Origin: Diplolepis rosae
Lineage: Eukaryota; Arthropoda; Insecta; Hymenoptera; Diplolepididae
Length of the DNA stretch: 64,000 bases
Reading direction: 5' to 3'
Assembly: GCA_030998225.1 (NCBI GenBank)
Contig: JAPYXD010000680.1
Coordinates: forward strand, 13,020,001 to 13,084,000
The notes below the pieces were generated by a model. That model did no database searches, had not been told where the DNA came from, and saw nothing but the letters and a program-made list of their open reading frames with translations. Every line of letters starts with the position of its first letter. Position 1 is the first letter of the stretch. Position numbers and translations under genes: made by a program. Shown here piece by piece: positions 52,281-64,000 of the stretch.

Positions 52281-54470
52281 GAAATTATAATTCTTCGATC
52301 AAATTTGAATTAGCAGATGTAGAGATAAATGCAATGATTTCATTTTTCAGCGATAAAAAATAAAAAAACATCTTATACCTGTCATTGAAGGCAGTGGAGT
52401 GGTTGACAATTGAGCCCTCGGAAAGAAGAACCCGCTGAGCGCTTGAAAAAGGGGAAAAGTATTGTCCACTTTCTAAAATTGAAGTAAAAAAAAATTGTAA
52501 AAACTCAAAATAAAAAAATAAAGGCTGATAGAGCTTGTCAAAATACAACTTTTATTCTTCGAGTATTTTTCAGTCCAACATGAATATTATGAATAAATAA
52601 ATATAAAAGGTATTTTTTGAATAACCTAAAATCAATGTTTCAAAAAACATAAATTGCGATTTCTTGATAAGTACTGCACGCAATGGATTAAATTTTGCGT
52701 ATTTTCATTCAGTATTTATTGCCGATGCCAAATAGTCATTTAAAAACAATAAATACCATCAACATTTGATAATATTCAATAACAAATCAATACCCGTCAA
52801 TTCTTTGTTTTTCGCGATTCGGAGTGAAAAAGTGACGAATAAATTTTATGTTTCGAAAAGTATGAAGTGACAAAGTTATTTATTTGTATTTAAGGAAGTT
52901 TTTCTGAAAATTTCAAATTATTCGTACTAAAAAACAGAATTGAGAGGGTTGTTAATAAAAAGCGCGCGACGCACGAAGCGCTAAAGTTGAATTATTCAAC
53001 AGAATTCCGCGGTTTTCTTAGTTTATTTGTAAATTTGCTACTAAAAATCATGCGATTGTACATAATTTTTTCGTTAACAATTAATCGTGAAATCAAATTT
53101 GACGTTTTGTATTTTTTATACAAATTTTATTATTATGAAAGTGAAAATAATTTACAAATGTACACAATATATCTATTAGAACATCATTCTATATTACCCC
53201 AATAATAATACCTTAATCTTGCATCTTAAAAAACTATTTCATTTGGATTTCTTAACTGGGACTTTCGTGAATATATCTTCGTAATAATTTTTTTCTACTA
53301 GCGGGCTATAAAGTGGACTTTTTTCACCCGTGCGGGGCAAACAAATCCACTTTCTGACACGCTAGTAGAAAAAAAAATCGTGTGCAACACGGGAAAAACA
53401 TTTATTTTACTCATGTGGTTCTTACCCTCGCTTTGCCCGGGCATCAAACTTCACACTCGCAAAATAAATTTTTTTTTCCTAGTTGCACAATGTACTATTT
53501 CCGCCTGGGCTCAAATATCTTAATAAGGCTCGAACATGTTTAATTTTCTCCGCGCTTATTCCAATGGAGTCGGCCAGAGGTGTTTCGCACAATAAAATTC
53601 ATCATATACATAAGGTTTTGGAGGTGGGAGAAGTTTGAACTTAAATAATTTTATTTTATTGTTACATATTATGAATTTTAATGATTTTCAGTGGCAAATA
53701 TTCAAAGGAATATCCAAATAAACTAAGAAAACCGCGGAATCCTGTTGAATAATTCAACTTTAGCGCTTCGTGCGTCGCACGCTTTTTATTAACAACCCTC
53801 TCAATTCTTTATTCTTAATACGAATAATTTGAAATTTTCAGAAAAACTTCCTTAAATACAAATAAATAACTTTGTCACTTCATACATTTCGAAACATAAA
53901 ATTTATTCGTCACTTTTTCACTCCGAATCGCGAAAAACAAAGAATTGACGGGTATTGATTTGTTATTGAATATTATCAAATGTTGATGGTACTTATTGTT
54001 TTTAAATGACTATTTGGCATCAGCAATGAATACTGAATGAAAATACGCAAAATTTAATCCATTGTGTGCAGTACTTACCAAGAAATCGCAATTTATGTTT
54101 TTTGAAACATTGATTTTAGGTTATTCAAAAAATACCTTTTATATTTATTTTTTCATAATAATCATGTTGGACTGAAAAATACTCGAAGAATAAAAGTTGT
54201 ATTTTGACAAGCTTTATCAGCTTATATTTTTTTATTTTGAGTTTTTACAACTTTTTTTTTCTTCAATTCTATAAAGTGGACAATACTTTTCCCCTCTCCC
54301 GAGCGCTCGGCGAGTTCTTTTCCCCGAGGGCTTAATTGCGGGAAGTTTTCCACCGTCAATTGTGAACCACTGCACTGCCTTCAATGACAGGCATACGATG
54401 TATTTCTAGTTTTTGTCGCTGAAAAATAAAATTATTGTATTTATTCATACACCTTGTAATTCAAATTTGC
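52281..54470. mobile_element. 2.2 kb fold-back element with 740 bp arms
   Basis: Left arm 52281-53026 pairs with right arm 53720-54470. Paired blocks include CACTGCCTTCAATGACAGG (right) with its inverse at 52380, AAGTGGACAATACTTTTCCC, and AGCGCTTCGTGCGTCG. The loop (53027-53719) holds a small hairpin around TTCTACTAGCGGGC (53296) and its inverse near 53370. Open frames are short and unrecognised. The CACTGCCTTCAATGA block also occurs at 62725, so a family exists. Confidence 0.8.
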
Positions 54471-54579
54471 GCACAGAATCATAACAGAGATAACGGTCAT
54501 AGTATTTTCTGACCGTTTTTTTCTCAAATAGTTCAGCTAAGGTTATGCTGAGAAAACAAATATTTTGTGGGAAAAATTC

Positions 54580-54983
54580 ATTTTCTGATAGGGATAAACA
54601 TATTCATTAAATTTATTGCACTACAAGGAATAAGATTGGGATAGAAACTAATAGATTCCATGGAAGGTATATTATTGTTAGTCGCCACGTTGCTGGAGAC
54701 TTTTGCGCCGCGCGCCACCTGCCGAAATATTTGTGATACTACGACCAAGCAAGTGGTAATTCTGCCATGAGATCCGTGATTTTTTATCCCATTTTTACTC
54801 CGTTTAGCGGAATTAACGGCGTCATTCAGTTCCACCATTATATAGTCAGAAGTTTCAGAATTCCTTGTATTTATTAGGAATGCTTTTCTAGTGTCGGACT
54901 TGTGCACAAAAAAATAAATATGCTATATAGTATTCCAGAACACAGACGTCCAGTCACCGCATTTCTCCCTATCAGAAAATAAT
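54580..54983. repeat. Short inverted repeat flanking a small open frame
   Basis: ATTTTCTGATAGGGA (54581) pairs with TCCCTATCAGAAAAT (to about 54979). The minus frame 54578-54907 has no recognisable domain. Confidence 0.45.
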
Positions 54984-57500
54984 TATTTTCGATCACCTAA
55001 GAACTCGAATATATGGTGAGTTTTGTATTGTTTAGTTTACATTCGCAGATAAAGAAAATATATGAAGACGATGCCGTATTTTTCATTGGGGCACCAAAAA
55101 AAATCTCTAAAAACCCATTTTCCAACGCCTTTGATCGTATAACTACGATAATTCAACGTCATTGAAACAAATTTATACGATTGAGAAGTCCTAAACATAA
55201 TTTAACAATGTTTTCAGCTAACATTGAAGATTCAGAATATTTTAAAATATGGGTCTTTTACATGAAAACATGGAGAATATAATGGTATGTATTTTTTGGG
55301 AATCATAATTCAACTACCGAGTCCACGATGCATGTGAAAATCTTTTCTATTTTGATAAAAAAAGACTCTAGCGCTCGGAAGAATAACTGAAAGAAGTTGA
55401 TGATAAGGTTCTCGCAACAAGGGATCCAAAAATTGTGAGTTCGTGGCCAAAAAATCAATATTTTGTGGTTTTTTGGATTCCGGTGTCAACTAGAGCTGAT
55501 AAAAAATGTTTCAATAGGCGCCGTACTTTTCAAATAAACTAGCAGGTCTTGCAAATGACTTTTTTAATAAATCTATATGCTTGAAATTGTTTATATCTCG
55601 AAAGGATAAGAAATTTGAAGATTCAAAATATTTCCATACTTTTTAAATTGAAAATATAATTTTTTTTGCGCAACTCCTGAATACATTACTCACTCGTCTC
55701 ATTGAAAATACATTCTAGATACATTACATAACACATTTAATGGTCTAATAATCGTAGCAAGTGCTGCAACGCTAAGAAAAAGGCGAAAAAGTTGATTTCT
55801 ACCATTTTGAAAATTTTCAAGCTCATTTAAACCTAGTTAAGGAGTGATTAATGGCATCATGGATTGCTGAGCACAAATCTACATGCTTTGAACTATTTTT
55901 TCTGATGATTAAAACATCATAAAAAAATTTATTAGACTTGAAACAACAAGAAATGTGCCATTTTTGGATGTTTTTTGTTTTATTCTCAATGCTCAAGTTA
56001 AAGGTCTAAATCTACGTTTACCAAACTTTCAGGGAATCTTTTTAGGTCCAAATAGAAATTTTTTACCCTACCTGAACTCAGAATAACGACATTTTTTTGT
56101 CTATACGCCCTATTATCCGTGGCCATCGTCACTGCAACTGGGCAACCTAAATATCGCCCAGTTAGCACCCAAATTCAGCCACTCGGCCAGTCAGACTGTA
56201 ATTCTCCTGGTTTCTTCTTTCGTGGTTATTTCTTTGATATTTTATCTCTCCTTCACCCGGTTGTAGAGCCATGGTTAGGAGTGAAAGAAAGAGAGAAGAC
56301 CTGAATGGTTCTTCTGGCGAGAGAGAGATAGAAGACCTATATACGTCTTCTGACGAGATGGGATGGTAGAAAACTGTTAAGGATCAGGGGGTTCCCAATA
56401 TACTCTATCTTGATTGATGTGCATATCCAAGCTCGGCGTATACCCGCTCTCTTTTCAACGTATTCCTTTCGGTATTTTGCTCCCACCACTCGGAAGTACG
56501 CTGACATACGCGGGAGTGGAATTGTGTGGAATAAGGTGCAGTGCAGTGGTAAGACGGTGCAATACGGCGGTGGGGCGGAGGAGTAAGGCTGAGTAGCTAG
56601 TTCATCGGGAGGGCGCCACTAAAATTTCATGATACACGGAGTATTATGAAAGTTGGAACTCCCTGTTAAGGTGGTTATATCGTGACTCAGTGAGTCACAT
56701 AAGAGCGTAAAAAATATTCTTGATTTGCATCGAAACTTTTGTGCTGTAAAATCCTAAAATTAATTAAGATTGACATTTGCGACCGTTCCGCGATGTAAAT
56801 GAGAATAATAAATAAGTTAATAAAAAAATATCTCTCAACGGTTGGCGTATTCACGACCATATGACTTTCGAATGAAGCAATGTGGCAACGTCGCACTCTC
56901 TCCACTCCTCTAGTCCGCCATATTCAAATGCACATGTATAGAATTCTAACCTACTTTACTGACTACGTTTACGCGTACGTTCGAGCATGCGTTGCGACGT
57001 TGCCACGAGCTCACTGCTGTCTTGTTTGATTTAGCTGCCGATAAAAGTCGACAGAGTTATAATCTTTGGAAAGACAATACAGACTTATTGTGCGGTAAAA
57101 AATTCTTTCAAAAAGCAGACGAATTTTTCAAGGTTTGCGGAAAATTTGTATAGTTTTTTGAATACGTAGCATGGATTTTGTAAGTATAATGCTCATTTGA
57201 AACTTGGGTTCACTTGTCATTGCCATTGACGGTAAGCAATTCATGACCAAACGGTGAAACTTTGATTAATTATTTCTCTATAACTAGACGGTCAAGCAAC
57301 CTAAAACTTTGCATGTGTATTCTAAAATAATCAAAGGAGCTATAATAAAAATTTCGATATTTTCTTCAATAGTGTAAGAAAGTATCGAGAACTTGAATTT
57401 TCCTTGCAGGAGCATTTACTTCAGTCTATTGGGATCAAATTAATAACTCCATATTAATTCAACTTTAATTGTATTTTGTACGTTTTTAATTGGTTTTGAT
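54984..57500. other. Unassigned region with a GC-richer, CT-repeat-bearing segment
   Basis: The part 56090-56660 is GC-richer, has GAGAGAGAGA/AGAAGACCT-type repeats, and short frames (56119-56304, 56414-56596) without recognisable domains. The rest is AT-rich. An ATG directly followed by a splice-donor-like GTAAGT is at 57173-57187. I cannot support a gene. Confidence 0.35.
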
Positions 57501-57504
57501 TGCA

Positions 57505-57725
57505 GTCGACCGGCAATTGAAAGACCTGGGCTCGAATCCCAGCGCAGTCAAAAGCGCCTTTTTTCCACAGAAAGATTTCATATTCTTTAAAATTGGAATT
57601 TATTTACATTATTTGCGATATAAGAGTTTGAAATTGAGTGCGAGGACACCTGTCGACAACGTATCCCATCAGATACGCGACTAGTGATCCTGCGATAATG
57701 TAGGCAGTGACAAAAATTTCAAACT
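57505..57725 (+). repeat. SINE copy, 5'-truncated head plus body
   Basis: GTCGACCGGCAATTGAAAGA, then GGGCTCGAATCCC (B box), then a CCACAGAAAGA segment and a body with GGACACCTGTCG and GATACGCGACTAGTGAT. The body ends in CAAACTCAACTAATTAATG. The same parts occur in 43920-44280 on the other strand. Confidence 0.65.
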
Positions 57726-57789
57726 CAACTAATTAATGAAATATAATAACGTGGAACAGCAGTATGCTAAAAATTCAAGATTTTTTAAA

Positions 57790-58187
57790 AATTAGTAAAC
57801 TTTTATTCGTGCCCAAGGCGCAGATTACTTCCATTCGTTCCTGCGTGGACGGGTAGGTAGTGTAACGAGTTTTGTGACTCACGGTTTACCGAACTCTCGA
57901 TTAAAGCGTAGAGTAGAATAAACGGAAGGCTCTAGTATTTTTGTGATTGAATACAAGATTGGTGTTTTATAATTATATTACGAGTAATAATATATGTGTT
58001 TAGAAATCGTTAATGCTCGCTTCCATACTTTACTCTACACTTCTGAATTTTACTGCACTGTGAGTCATTCTTGAACATTTGATACATCACAAATAATTAC
58101 AGTGACACTAAATAATTTCTAGCTTATCCATGTGTCCCAACTCTGATCGAAGGTTGAGAAAAATTATTGCAAATATTTTCCTCCATG
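57790..58187 (-). mobile_element. Left-end fragment of the CACGGAG element (family of 20801)
   Basis: It is the inverse of about 20801-21190: GCGCAGATTACTTCCATTCG, the ACTCTCGATTAAAGCGTAGAG block and the terminus ending CTCCATG. The inner part is missing. Confidence 0.75.
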
Positions 58188-59690
58188 TTTGAATGCAGTT
58201 ATCTGTTTTCAAATAAAACGTGTCGTGACTAAATTTCCGAGAAATGCACTTACACTGGTTTCATCTCGCTGTATTTTTTATAATAGAGACATTATCGAGC
58301 TCATATTTTTCAAAAAGTTCGACAATAATCTAACGGCCATAGAGAACCCAGAAATTTTCTTGTGGATGAAACTTCCTTTGACACTTTTTTAATATGAAAC
58401 TCGATAAAAATGGTTTCTCATTCGGATCAAAAACAGATTTTTCAATAATGAAATTTCACGGTCTTTATTTTTTTTGCAAAAACTATTAGTTCGATTTTTT
58501 TAAGCGTGAACGGAGAGTAATACTCGCTTATTGCATACAAGCGCTTGATTGGGAACTTATATGTGTATAAATTAATCACAAGACATAGATATAAATGATG
58601 CAACTTATCTATTTATTAACATTATTATTATTACAGCTGAGAAATTTAAAATTAACGTTTACCCATCACCAACTTTATTCAACTGAATATGTGTTTAAAT
58701 TTTATATGTTATAATAAAAGTATTATATGTTATATTAAATATTAATAATATAGTATAAATAAAATAATAAAATAATAATAAATAAAATAATAGATATGTT
58801 TTTGAAGTGTTTCTAGTCCATTTTTATTGCCAAGGTCATTCATTGTGATGTTGAAGGAATCTGCAATATAAAAAAATATCAAAATTATTTATTTTTAAAT
58901 CAATTGAAGGGTGGTAATGTAAAACAAGGTGAGGAACAGTGTTTTAGTATAAAATGTTTTGCCAGAAAATCCTTAACAAATTGAATACCTATTTGACCTG
59001 CCATGAGGACGGGGACCTAAGGCTGCAAAAATCAATTTTTGGGCTTTTGCATCTATAAGTAGTTCTTAATGTGTTTCAGTCTTGAAATCAATATCACTTT
59101 ATTCATAATAAAATTTTTGGAAAAAATGTTCAATGTAAAATCATGTGTTTTCAAGACTTAAAAAAGTAGAATTATGTACAGCATGCGTTCGTAATATGGA
59201 GGGTGGTATCCAGAGAGAAAATGAACTTTGGGCCATCCTTATCCCCATTAATAATAATAATTAGGCCATTGAGGCCCAAAGTGTCCCTTAGGTCCGAAAC
59301 CACCTCCATCTTTGAATAGAGAAAATCGTCCGAAATAAAAGTCGAGAATAAAAAATACGTGTTTCTACTTTTAAAAATTCATTTGGGCCCCATGGGACCC
59401 AAACTGGGTCGAAAATTTCTCATCTATTTGTTTTGAAACAAGAAATGTAATAAACACATTTTATGTAAAAAAATATTGAGATGAGAATTTGTAAAAGTTT
59501 TCCCAGTAAATAATTCTTTATTACAAAGATTTGGAATAGTTTGCCTGAAAAGTGGAATTTGATTACTGAATTTTTCCAAGTTTTGAAGCATGCTACAATA
59601 AAAGGGTTAAAAGTGTATAAATCAAGACAGCATTCAGGTTCTTCATCTCTGCCGACTTATAAAATTTACTCTGACAAACGATTATTGAAG
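58188..59690. other. Unassigned AT-rich DNA
   Basis: It includes low-complexity ATAATAAATAAA sequence at 58700-58800. A GGCCCAAAGTGTCCC patch lies near 59270. I see no gene. Confidence 0.4.
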
Positions 59691-59691
59691 T

Positions 59692-59693
<2 letters not shown>

Positions 59694-59745
<52 letters not shown>
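59694..59745. repeat. (TA)n microsatellite
   Basis: About 25 uninterrupted AT units. Confidence 0.95.
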
Positions 59746-59749
<4 letters not shown>

Positions 59750-59814
59750 ACAGTTGCTGTCTCGTTATTTTCGAAGAGTATTGCATGAGCAGAACTTTTA
59801 AGAGAACCGTACTA

Positions 59815-60370
59815 CTGCCTTTTGAAGTAATACGCCCGATACCCATTTTACTCAACTTTCGTTTGAAGCTCCTTGAGCGTCGGTGATATACATTTCACGT
59901 CAATCCACTAACGCATATTGATGCCTTGTTGGCGAACACGTTTTACTCAACTCCTCACCATTCCCTATGTAACGCGTATTATTATCCACGTTGGGTGAAT
60001 TAGATATTTATCAAATTCATTTCACTCGACTACGCGGAAAAAAATATTTGAGTAATGTTTATAGAACTGTTCAACAGTTAGGGATACAGACATTTACGGA
60101 ACAGACTTCTGAAAAATGTATAGAACTTTTCAGTATAAAATGCAGAACATTCAGGAAAAATTATTGAAAATACCACATTAATTACGAAATGTTCTATAAA
60201 TTTTGTAGAATTTCGTTCCGCAAATGCCTGTATCCTTAACTCTTAATAGTTCTATAAACTGCATTGAACTATTTTTTTCAGTGAAGGATTTAAAAGATGT
60301 TGAAATGTCCTTATGTCCCAAGTTTAACCGACACATTCGAGTAAAATGACTCCAAAAATTTTTCTCCGCG
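59815..60370 (+). mobile_element. Right-end fragment of the CACGGAG element with nested MITE
   Basis: It matches about 22715-23016: ATACGCCCGAT, GCGTCGGTGATATAC, and the TGTCCTTATGTCCCAAG-type end, finishing CTCCGCG before TA. The MITE at 60033-60283 is inserted at the TA of CGACTA. Confidence 0.75.
60033..60283. mobile_element. Fold-back MITE, second copy
   Basis: It runs from CGCGGAAAAAAATATT to TTTTTTTCAGTG. Inner arms contain CATTTACGGAACAGA and the inverse TTCGTTCCGCAAATGCCTG. The host sequence without it is seen at 22931 (CGACTAGGATTT), which shows insertion at TA. Confidence 0.8.
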
Positions 60371-61019
60371 TAGAGTTTTTGGAAAGCTTAAAGATGAGCA
60401 CTTAAGCATTCAAACATATTTTCTTAATGCTCGAGACAAAACGACTTTTACAAAGATCGAAAGATAAATTTATAGTAGACTGGCAAGTTCATGTTTTTAA
60501 CGAGAAGTGTAGCATGCTTCTATGGAACGTTACCAAAGCACAGTAAAACCTATTGTAGAAGACACTCTCCTAGCAAACATTCCACTTTGTCGCTTTATGC
60601 GTTCGTTTGACCAAAAATTCAATGTAGCGACGTTAGTGACGCAGTAAAGATTCTAGCCTCCCAGCTGTAATTATTTACCAATATTCAGTATAACATTATT
60701 TTCCGTCATTACACAGAGGTATAGATGCGTCAAGTGGCGATGAATATCAATGCATCGCAAGATTGAAATTTACTCAGTTAAAGTAAATCATATACAAAGG
60801 CAACAAGAATACTTCGGGGTAATCGTTCCGGATACAAGAAACAGAATCTAAGATTTGGAATTTGAATCGGTAATAAAAAAAACTTATGAATATTGTTTCA
60901 AAAGTATAGTTTCATTAGAAAGATTGAACCTTTCCATTTGAGAATGAATCACAACATCATTTAAGTGACTGCCATGGCTGGCCTTACAGTACCCCATTCG
61001 ATCAACCCAATTTTTCACT
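60371..61019. other. Unassigned AT-rich DNA
   Basis: Nothing recognisable on either strand. Confidence 0.4.
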
Positions 61020-61380
61020 ACATTTTCGATTGCTTGGGCAAAACGTCAATACGGTAAGTAAGCAAAATTGTCGCATTTGGGGCTCGGAAAATCCAAACTT
61101 CATCATTGAGAAACAGATGTACCCACAATGAGTGACTGTTTGGTCCTGATTTTGGTACGGTGGCATCATTGGGCCACTTTTCTTCGAAAATGAGCAAGGA
61201 TATACCGTTACGGTCAATGGCCAGCATTACCGTCCCATATTTAACGAATTTTTGTTTCCAAAAATTGAAGATGATGACATGGACGACATTATGTTTTAAC
61301 AGGACGAGGCCACTTGTCACACAGCTAACGTAACAATCAATCTTTTTGCACCGTTTTCGAAAATTGAATAATCAGCCGAA
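61020..61380 (+). pseudogene. DUF4817-type Tc1/mariner transposase, catalytic core fragment
   Basis: Across a frame change, the plus strand gives QNCRIWGSENPNFIIEKQMY, then VTVWSWFWYGGIIGPLFFEN, then NGQHYRPIFNEFLFPKIEDDDMDD and QQDEATCHTANVT. This is the part between the first and second catalytic acids of the family whose N-terminal half is at 21883-22413. The Asp of QQDEATCH is the second catalytic residue. Start and end are missing. The longer minus-strand frame here is only its shadow. Confidence 0.8.
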
Positions 61381-61399
61381 ATTAACACGTGGATCAATA

Positions 61400-61870
61400 A
61401 TTCCCGGGAATGACACATAGATGGCGTCGCCAACAAAAGTTCTGTATGATTTTTCATGAGTACCAACCTTCAAAAGATACCTGTTAAAATTTCATGACAT
61501 TCTGATGTTTGGTCCACGACTTACAGTGATTTAAGTGACGCTAGTCTTGATATTCTCAAAACAATTGATTCGAAACAATTTCGTGTGTTGATTTACCATT
61601 GCTTTTTGATTAAAAAAAACACAGTGCGAGCTCAGCAGTGGCTCGAAAAGTGCTACGGGGACACTGCTCCGTCAAAATCAACCATTTGTCGGTGGTATGC
61701 TGAGTTTAAACGTGGTCGTACAGACACTGAAGATGCTGAACGCTCCGGCCCGCCAAATTAGGTAGTTACACCGGAAACCATAAAAAAAGTCCACCAAATC
61801 GACTACGGAAACCGTAAATTAAAATTGCGTTAGATAGCTGACACCTTAAAGAATACAAGAAGAAGGCCGC
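61400..61870 (+). pseudogene. Mariner transposase, N-terminal fragment with 5' leader
   Basis: The frame from about 61564 (start codon changed to ATT) reads DSKQFRVLIYHCFLIKKNTV, STICRWYAEFKRGRTDTEDAER, SGPPN, stop, VVTPETIKKVHQ and LRIADTLKE-like residues. These are the two DNA-binding helices of a mariner transposase, related to the copy at 50562-51400. The bases at 61400-61500 look like the 5' end of such an element. The catalytic half is missing. Confidence 0.8.
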
Positions 61871-62173
61871 GAAAAGAATTTCCAAAGCCATAGCATGTTC
61901 TGTAAATGTCAACTCGTCTGATTCTGAGATTATCCTTACAAAGAAAGCAAAAATGACCACATTTATCAAATGCCTTCCAACAAATTATTTTCTTTCATTG
62001 AATCAAATGTTTTTCCTGGGTGTTCATGTAGATATCCCTTATGCCTCGTATAATAAGCTGGCGCAGTTATATCTTATTTATATTTATCATAGAACACTTT
62101 TGCAGACAAAATTTTTCATGAAATTCAGAAAAATAACATAGAAATTCAATTGAAAAGACGCATACTCAGGCGA

Positions 62174-63150
62174 CACAGGGAAAAAATCCTGGGCTTAGTG
62201 ATATGATATATGTAGTTAAAATTATCCTTAATTACTTTTTGTGGTTGAATTGAAAATCAAATTCATAAAATCACTACGTGGAGCATTGTATTTTTCACAG
62301 CACCTCTTTTGAAAATCAGATTTTCGGTACCTGTAGAGTGGGTTAAAGCTGCGATTTCCAACCCTAGGGTTGAAATTTTAAAAGTAGAGTTAATAATCGC
62401 AGTTTCGACCCGTTCTTCACGGTGCAGCGTAAATCTAGCGTAAAGTAGCAATATAACTCATGAATGCGATAAAATAAATATTTAACATGTTTGTATCCTT
62501 ATTCTACGTTAAAAGGTAATGAAGATATACAATAATTTTATTTTTTAGCACTAAAAAATTAAAAAAAATTAAACCTGCCACTGAAGACACAGCAGTGGTT
62601 TATCAATTTCCATGTCTCCACCGTCAGGAGTGACTATTTATCAGAGTGAATCGAAAGTATAGTTGTGTCTTACTCCAACCAATGGACAACTCTAACGGTG
62701 GAATCGTTCCGCAAATGGTGAACCACTGCACTGCCTTCAATGATAGGTATTATGTGTTTTTTAGTTATTAATGCTAAAAAATAAAATTATTGTATATCTT
62801 CATTACCTTTCAACATTATTTTTAACGTAGAATAAGGATACAAATTAGTTAGATATTTATTTTATCACTTTCATGAGTTATATTTCTACTTCACACTAGG
62901 TCTACGCTAGGGGTAGCCATGAGAACTCAACGTTTCAAGTTCTCATAGCAAGGTTTAAGAGTTAAGGACGATTTCAACGACGTTAACTAGTCGTCACAAC
63001 CAGGTATTCAGAATATGGCTACCGTGGCTACAAATCACGTTGCTGTAGCCATGGTTCAAGTAACGACAACAAGTCTCCCTCGTTCCAGTCACTCCTTTTT
63101 CCTAACTACATTTTTCCTAGTCACTATGGCCAGGTGCTATTTTTCTCTGT
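62174..63150. mobile_element. Element with CACAGRGAAAAAT termini and an inner fold-back
   Basis: CACAGGGAAAAAAT with CCTGGGCTTAGTGA (from 62174) resembles, inverted, the sequence ending near 63152 (TCACTATGGCCAGG then ATTTTTCTCTGTG). Inside, 62437-62600 pairs with 62715-62910, and the CACTGCCTTCAATGATAGG block is shared with 52380 and 54370. No coding sequence. Confidence 0.5.
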
Positions 63151-64000
63151 GCCATATTACACATTCAAAAAGATATTAAATAAAACTAAACTTAGGTCTG
63201 GTAAAAAAAATTTTTTTATAAATTCCGAATAGGTATAATCATGTAGGAACCTACATAGGCGTTACGTATATGGAATTTGTCCAGGGAGTGTTGAAGGGAA
63301 CTACTCACGTCATTACATGATAGAACTATTAAGCAGGGAACTCCTGCATAAGTTCCTACATTCCTTGACTCAATCACATATACTTAGCACCTGAGTAGGT
63401 TCCTAAATGGGGATTTGCAGCAGGCAAATATTATATGGTTGACCAAATTCTTGGTTGATTCAATCAAAGAAATTATTTCATGCATAAAAATATTATATTG
63501 AACATCAAGGGACAAAAGGCATTTTGAGTTTAGTTTTTACTTCCTAAAGACAGTTTTCACTCCCGCTGTTCCTTACTCCACTTTTAGTTTTGTCTCTTCT
63601 TACAAGTATGCTAAACTCGCAAAGTTCATACCTGCATGATAAAAAATATTGTGTGTGCCATGAGAAAATAGGCATTATTAGTATCGTGTGATTAATTAAA
63701 ATAATTTTAATTAAAAAATAATAAAGCCTCTTGTCCAATGACTTGCTCGATGTTTTTAATCATGCAGGTATACATTTCACGAGTTTATCATACTTATAAA
63801 AAGGGACAAATCTACGAGTGAAATGAGGAATAGCGGGAATGAAAACTGTTCATAGGAAGTAAATATAATGATTTATGGTAAGTCTAGCTTGCATGCATTG
63901 TCACCATTATTTCTACTTCCTAGGGACTGTTTCATTCTCGCTACTTTTTACGAAGCAAAAAACGTAGATTTTTGCCATGCCTTACAAGCATAAAAAATCC
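63151..64000. repeat. AT-rich end with short inverted repeats
   Basis: ACTTCCTAAAGACAGTTTTC (63539) pairs with GAAAACTGTTCATAGGAAGT (to 63862), and a related CTACTTCCTAGGGACTG occurs at 63913. No coding sequence is supported. Confidence 0.45.

Noticed and set aside
54578..54907. Minus-strand 109-codon open frame as a gene
   Set aside because: No recognisable domain or gene context; it lies between a short inverted repeat beside a fold-back element.
57790..60370. One complete CACGGAG element from 57790 to 60370
   Set aside because: The left-end fragment is inverted with its tip at 58187 facing inward, so the two pieces cannot be the ends of one intact element.
61018..61320. Minus-strand 100-codon open frame
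   Set aside because: It is the shadow of a plus-strand transposase fragment with clear family motifs.

Overview
The window looks like AT-rich nuclear DNA of an arthropod, most likely an insect. It carries several Tc1/mariner lineages, Penelope-like retroelements (PLEs) with GIY-YIG ends, a Ty3/gypsy element with a tRNA-Pro primer site, tRNA-derived SINE pieces and many inverted-repeat elements. I found no convincing host gene. Almost everything recognisable is a transposable element or repeat, mostly decayed, so species-level placement is not possible from the sequence alone.

Region 1 (1-34.4 kb) is a deep nest. Two ends of a TTAA-flanked element (2182-2338 and 33951-34348) bracket a PLE on the plus strand (5328-5673, 26442-27113, 28712-29640). 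That PLE is cut in two by an interval bounded by CCCAGCAAACA inverted termini (5674-26441, about 20.8 kb). The reverse-transcriptase frame resumes on the far side without losing a residue. Inside lie a tandem satellite (7700-17240) split by a Ty3/gypsy element (9247-14276), and a second PLE on the minus strand (17480-17722 and 23383-25235). The second PLE is itself split by an AT-rich inverted-repeat element (17723-23382), which holds a TA-flanked element (20801-23016), which holds a deleted mariner (21767-22528). A second CCCAG-ended element (27114-28709, TA duplication) also sits in the plus-strand PLE. An almost perfect 1.8 kb palindrome lies at 3403-5212.

Region 2 (34.4-48.6 kb) holds further PLE fragments, a repeat with about 155 bp internal tandem units (39163-40257), and a 4.7 kb TA-flanked element (40276-44938) containing an inverted pair of PLE termini, a TTAA element and a CpG-rich repeat. 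It ends with a 3.1 kb inverted-repeat element (45423-48540) that carries a decayed gene for an uncharacterised multi-copy protein family. A second fragment of that family lies at 975-1310.

Region 3 (48.6-64 kb) has three mariner pseudogenes back to back (48850-51400), a 2.2 kb fold-back element (52281-54470), SINE pieces, more copies of the terminal-inverted-repeat families, and two more mariner-type fragments (61020-61870).

Seven short motifs with a hammerhead-ribozyme core (CUGANGA, a covarying stem II, GAAAC, a GUH cleavage triplet and a short stem I) sit in the PLE terminal repeats. These motifs, the exactly split PLE and the 45423-48540 element are the most interesting content. No autonomous element in the window looks fully intact; the Ty3/gypsy element and the mariner at 49605-50513 come closest.
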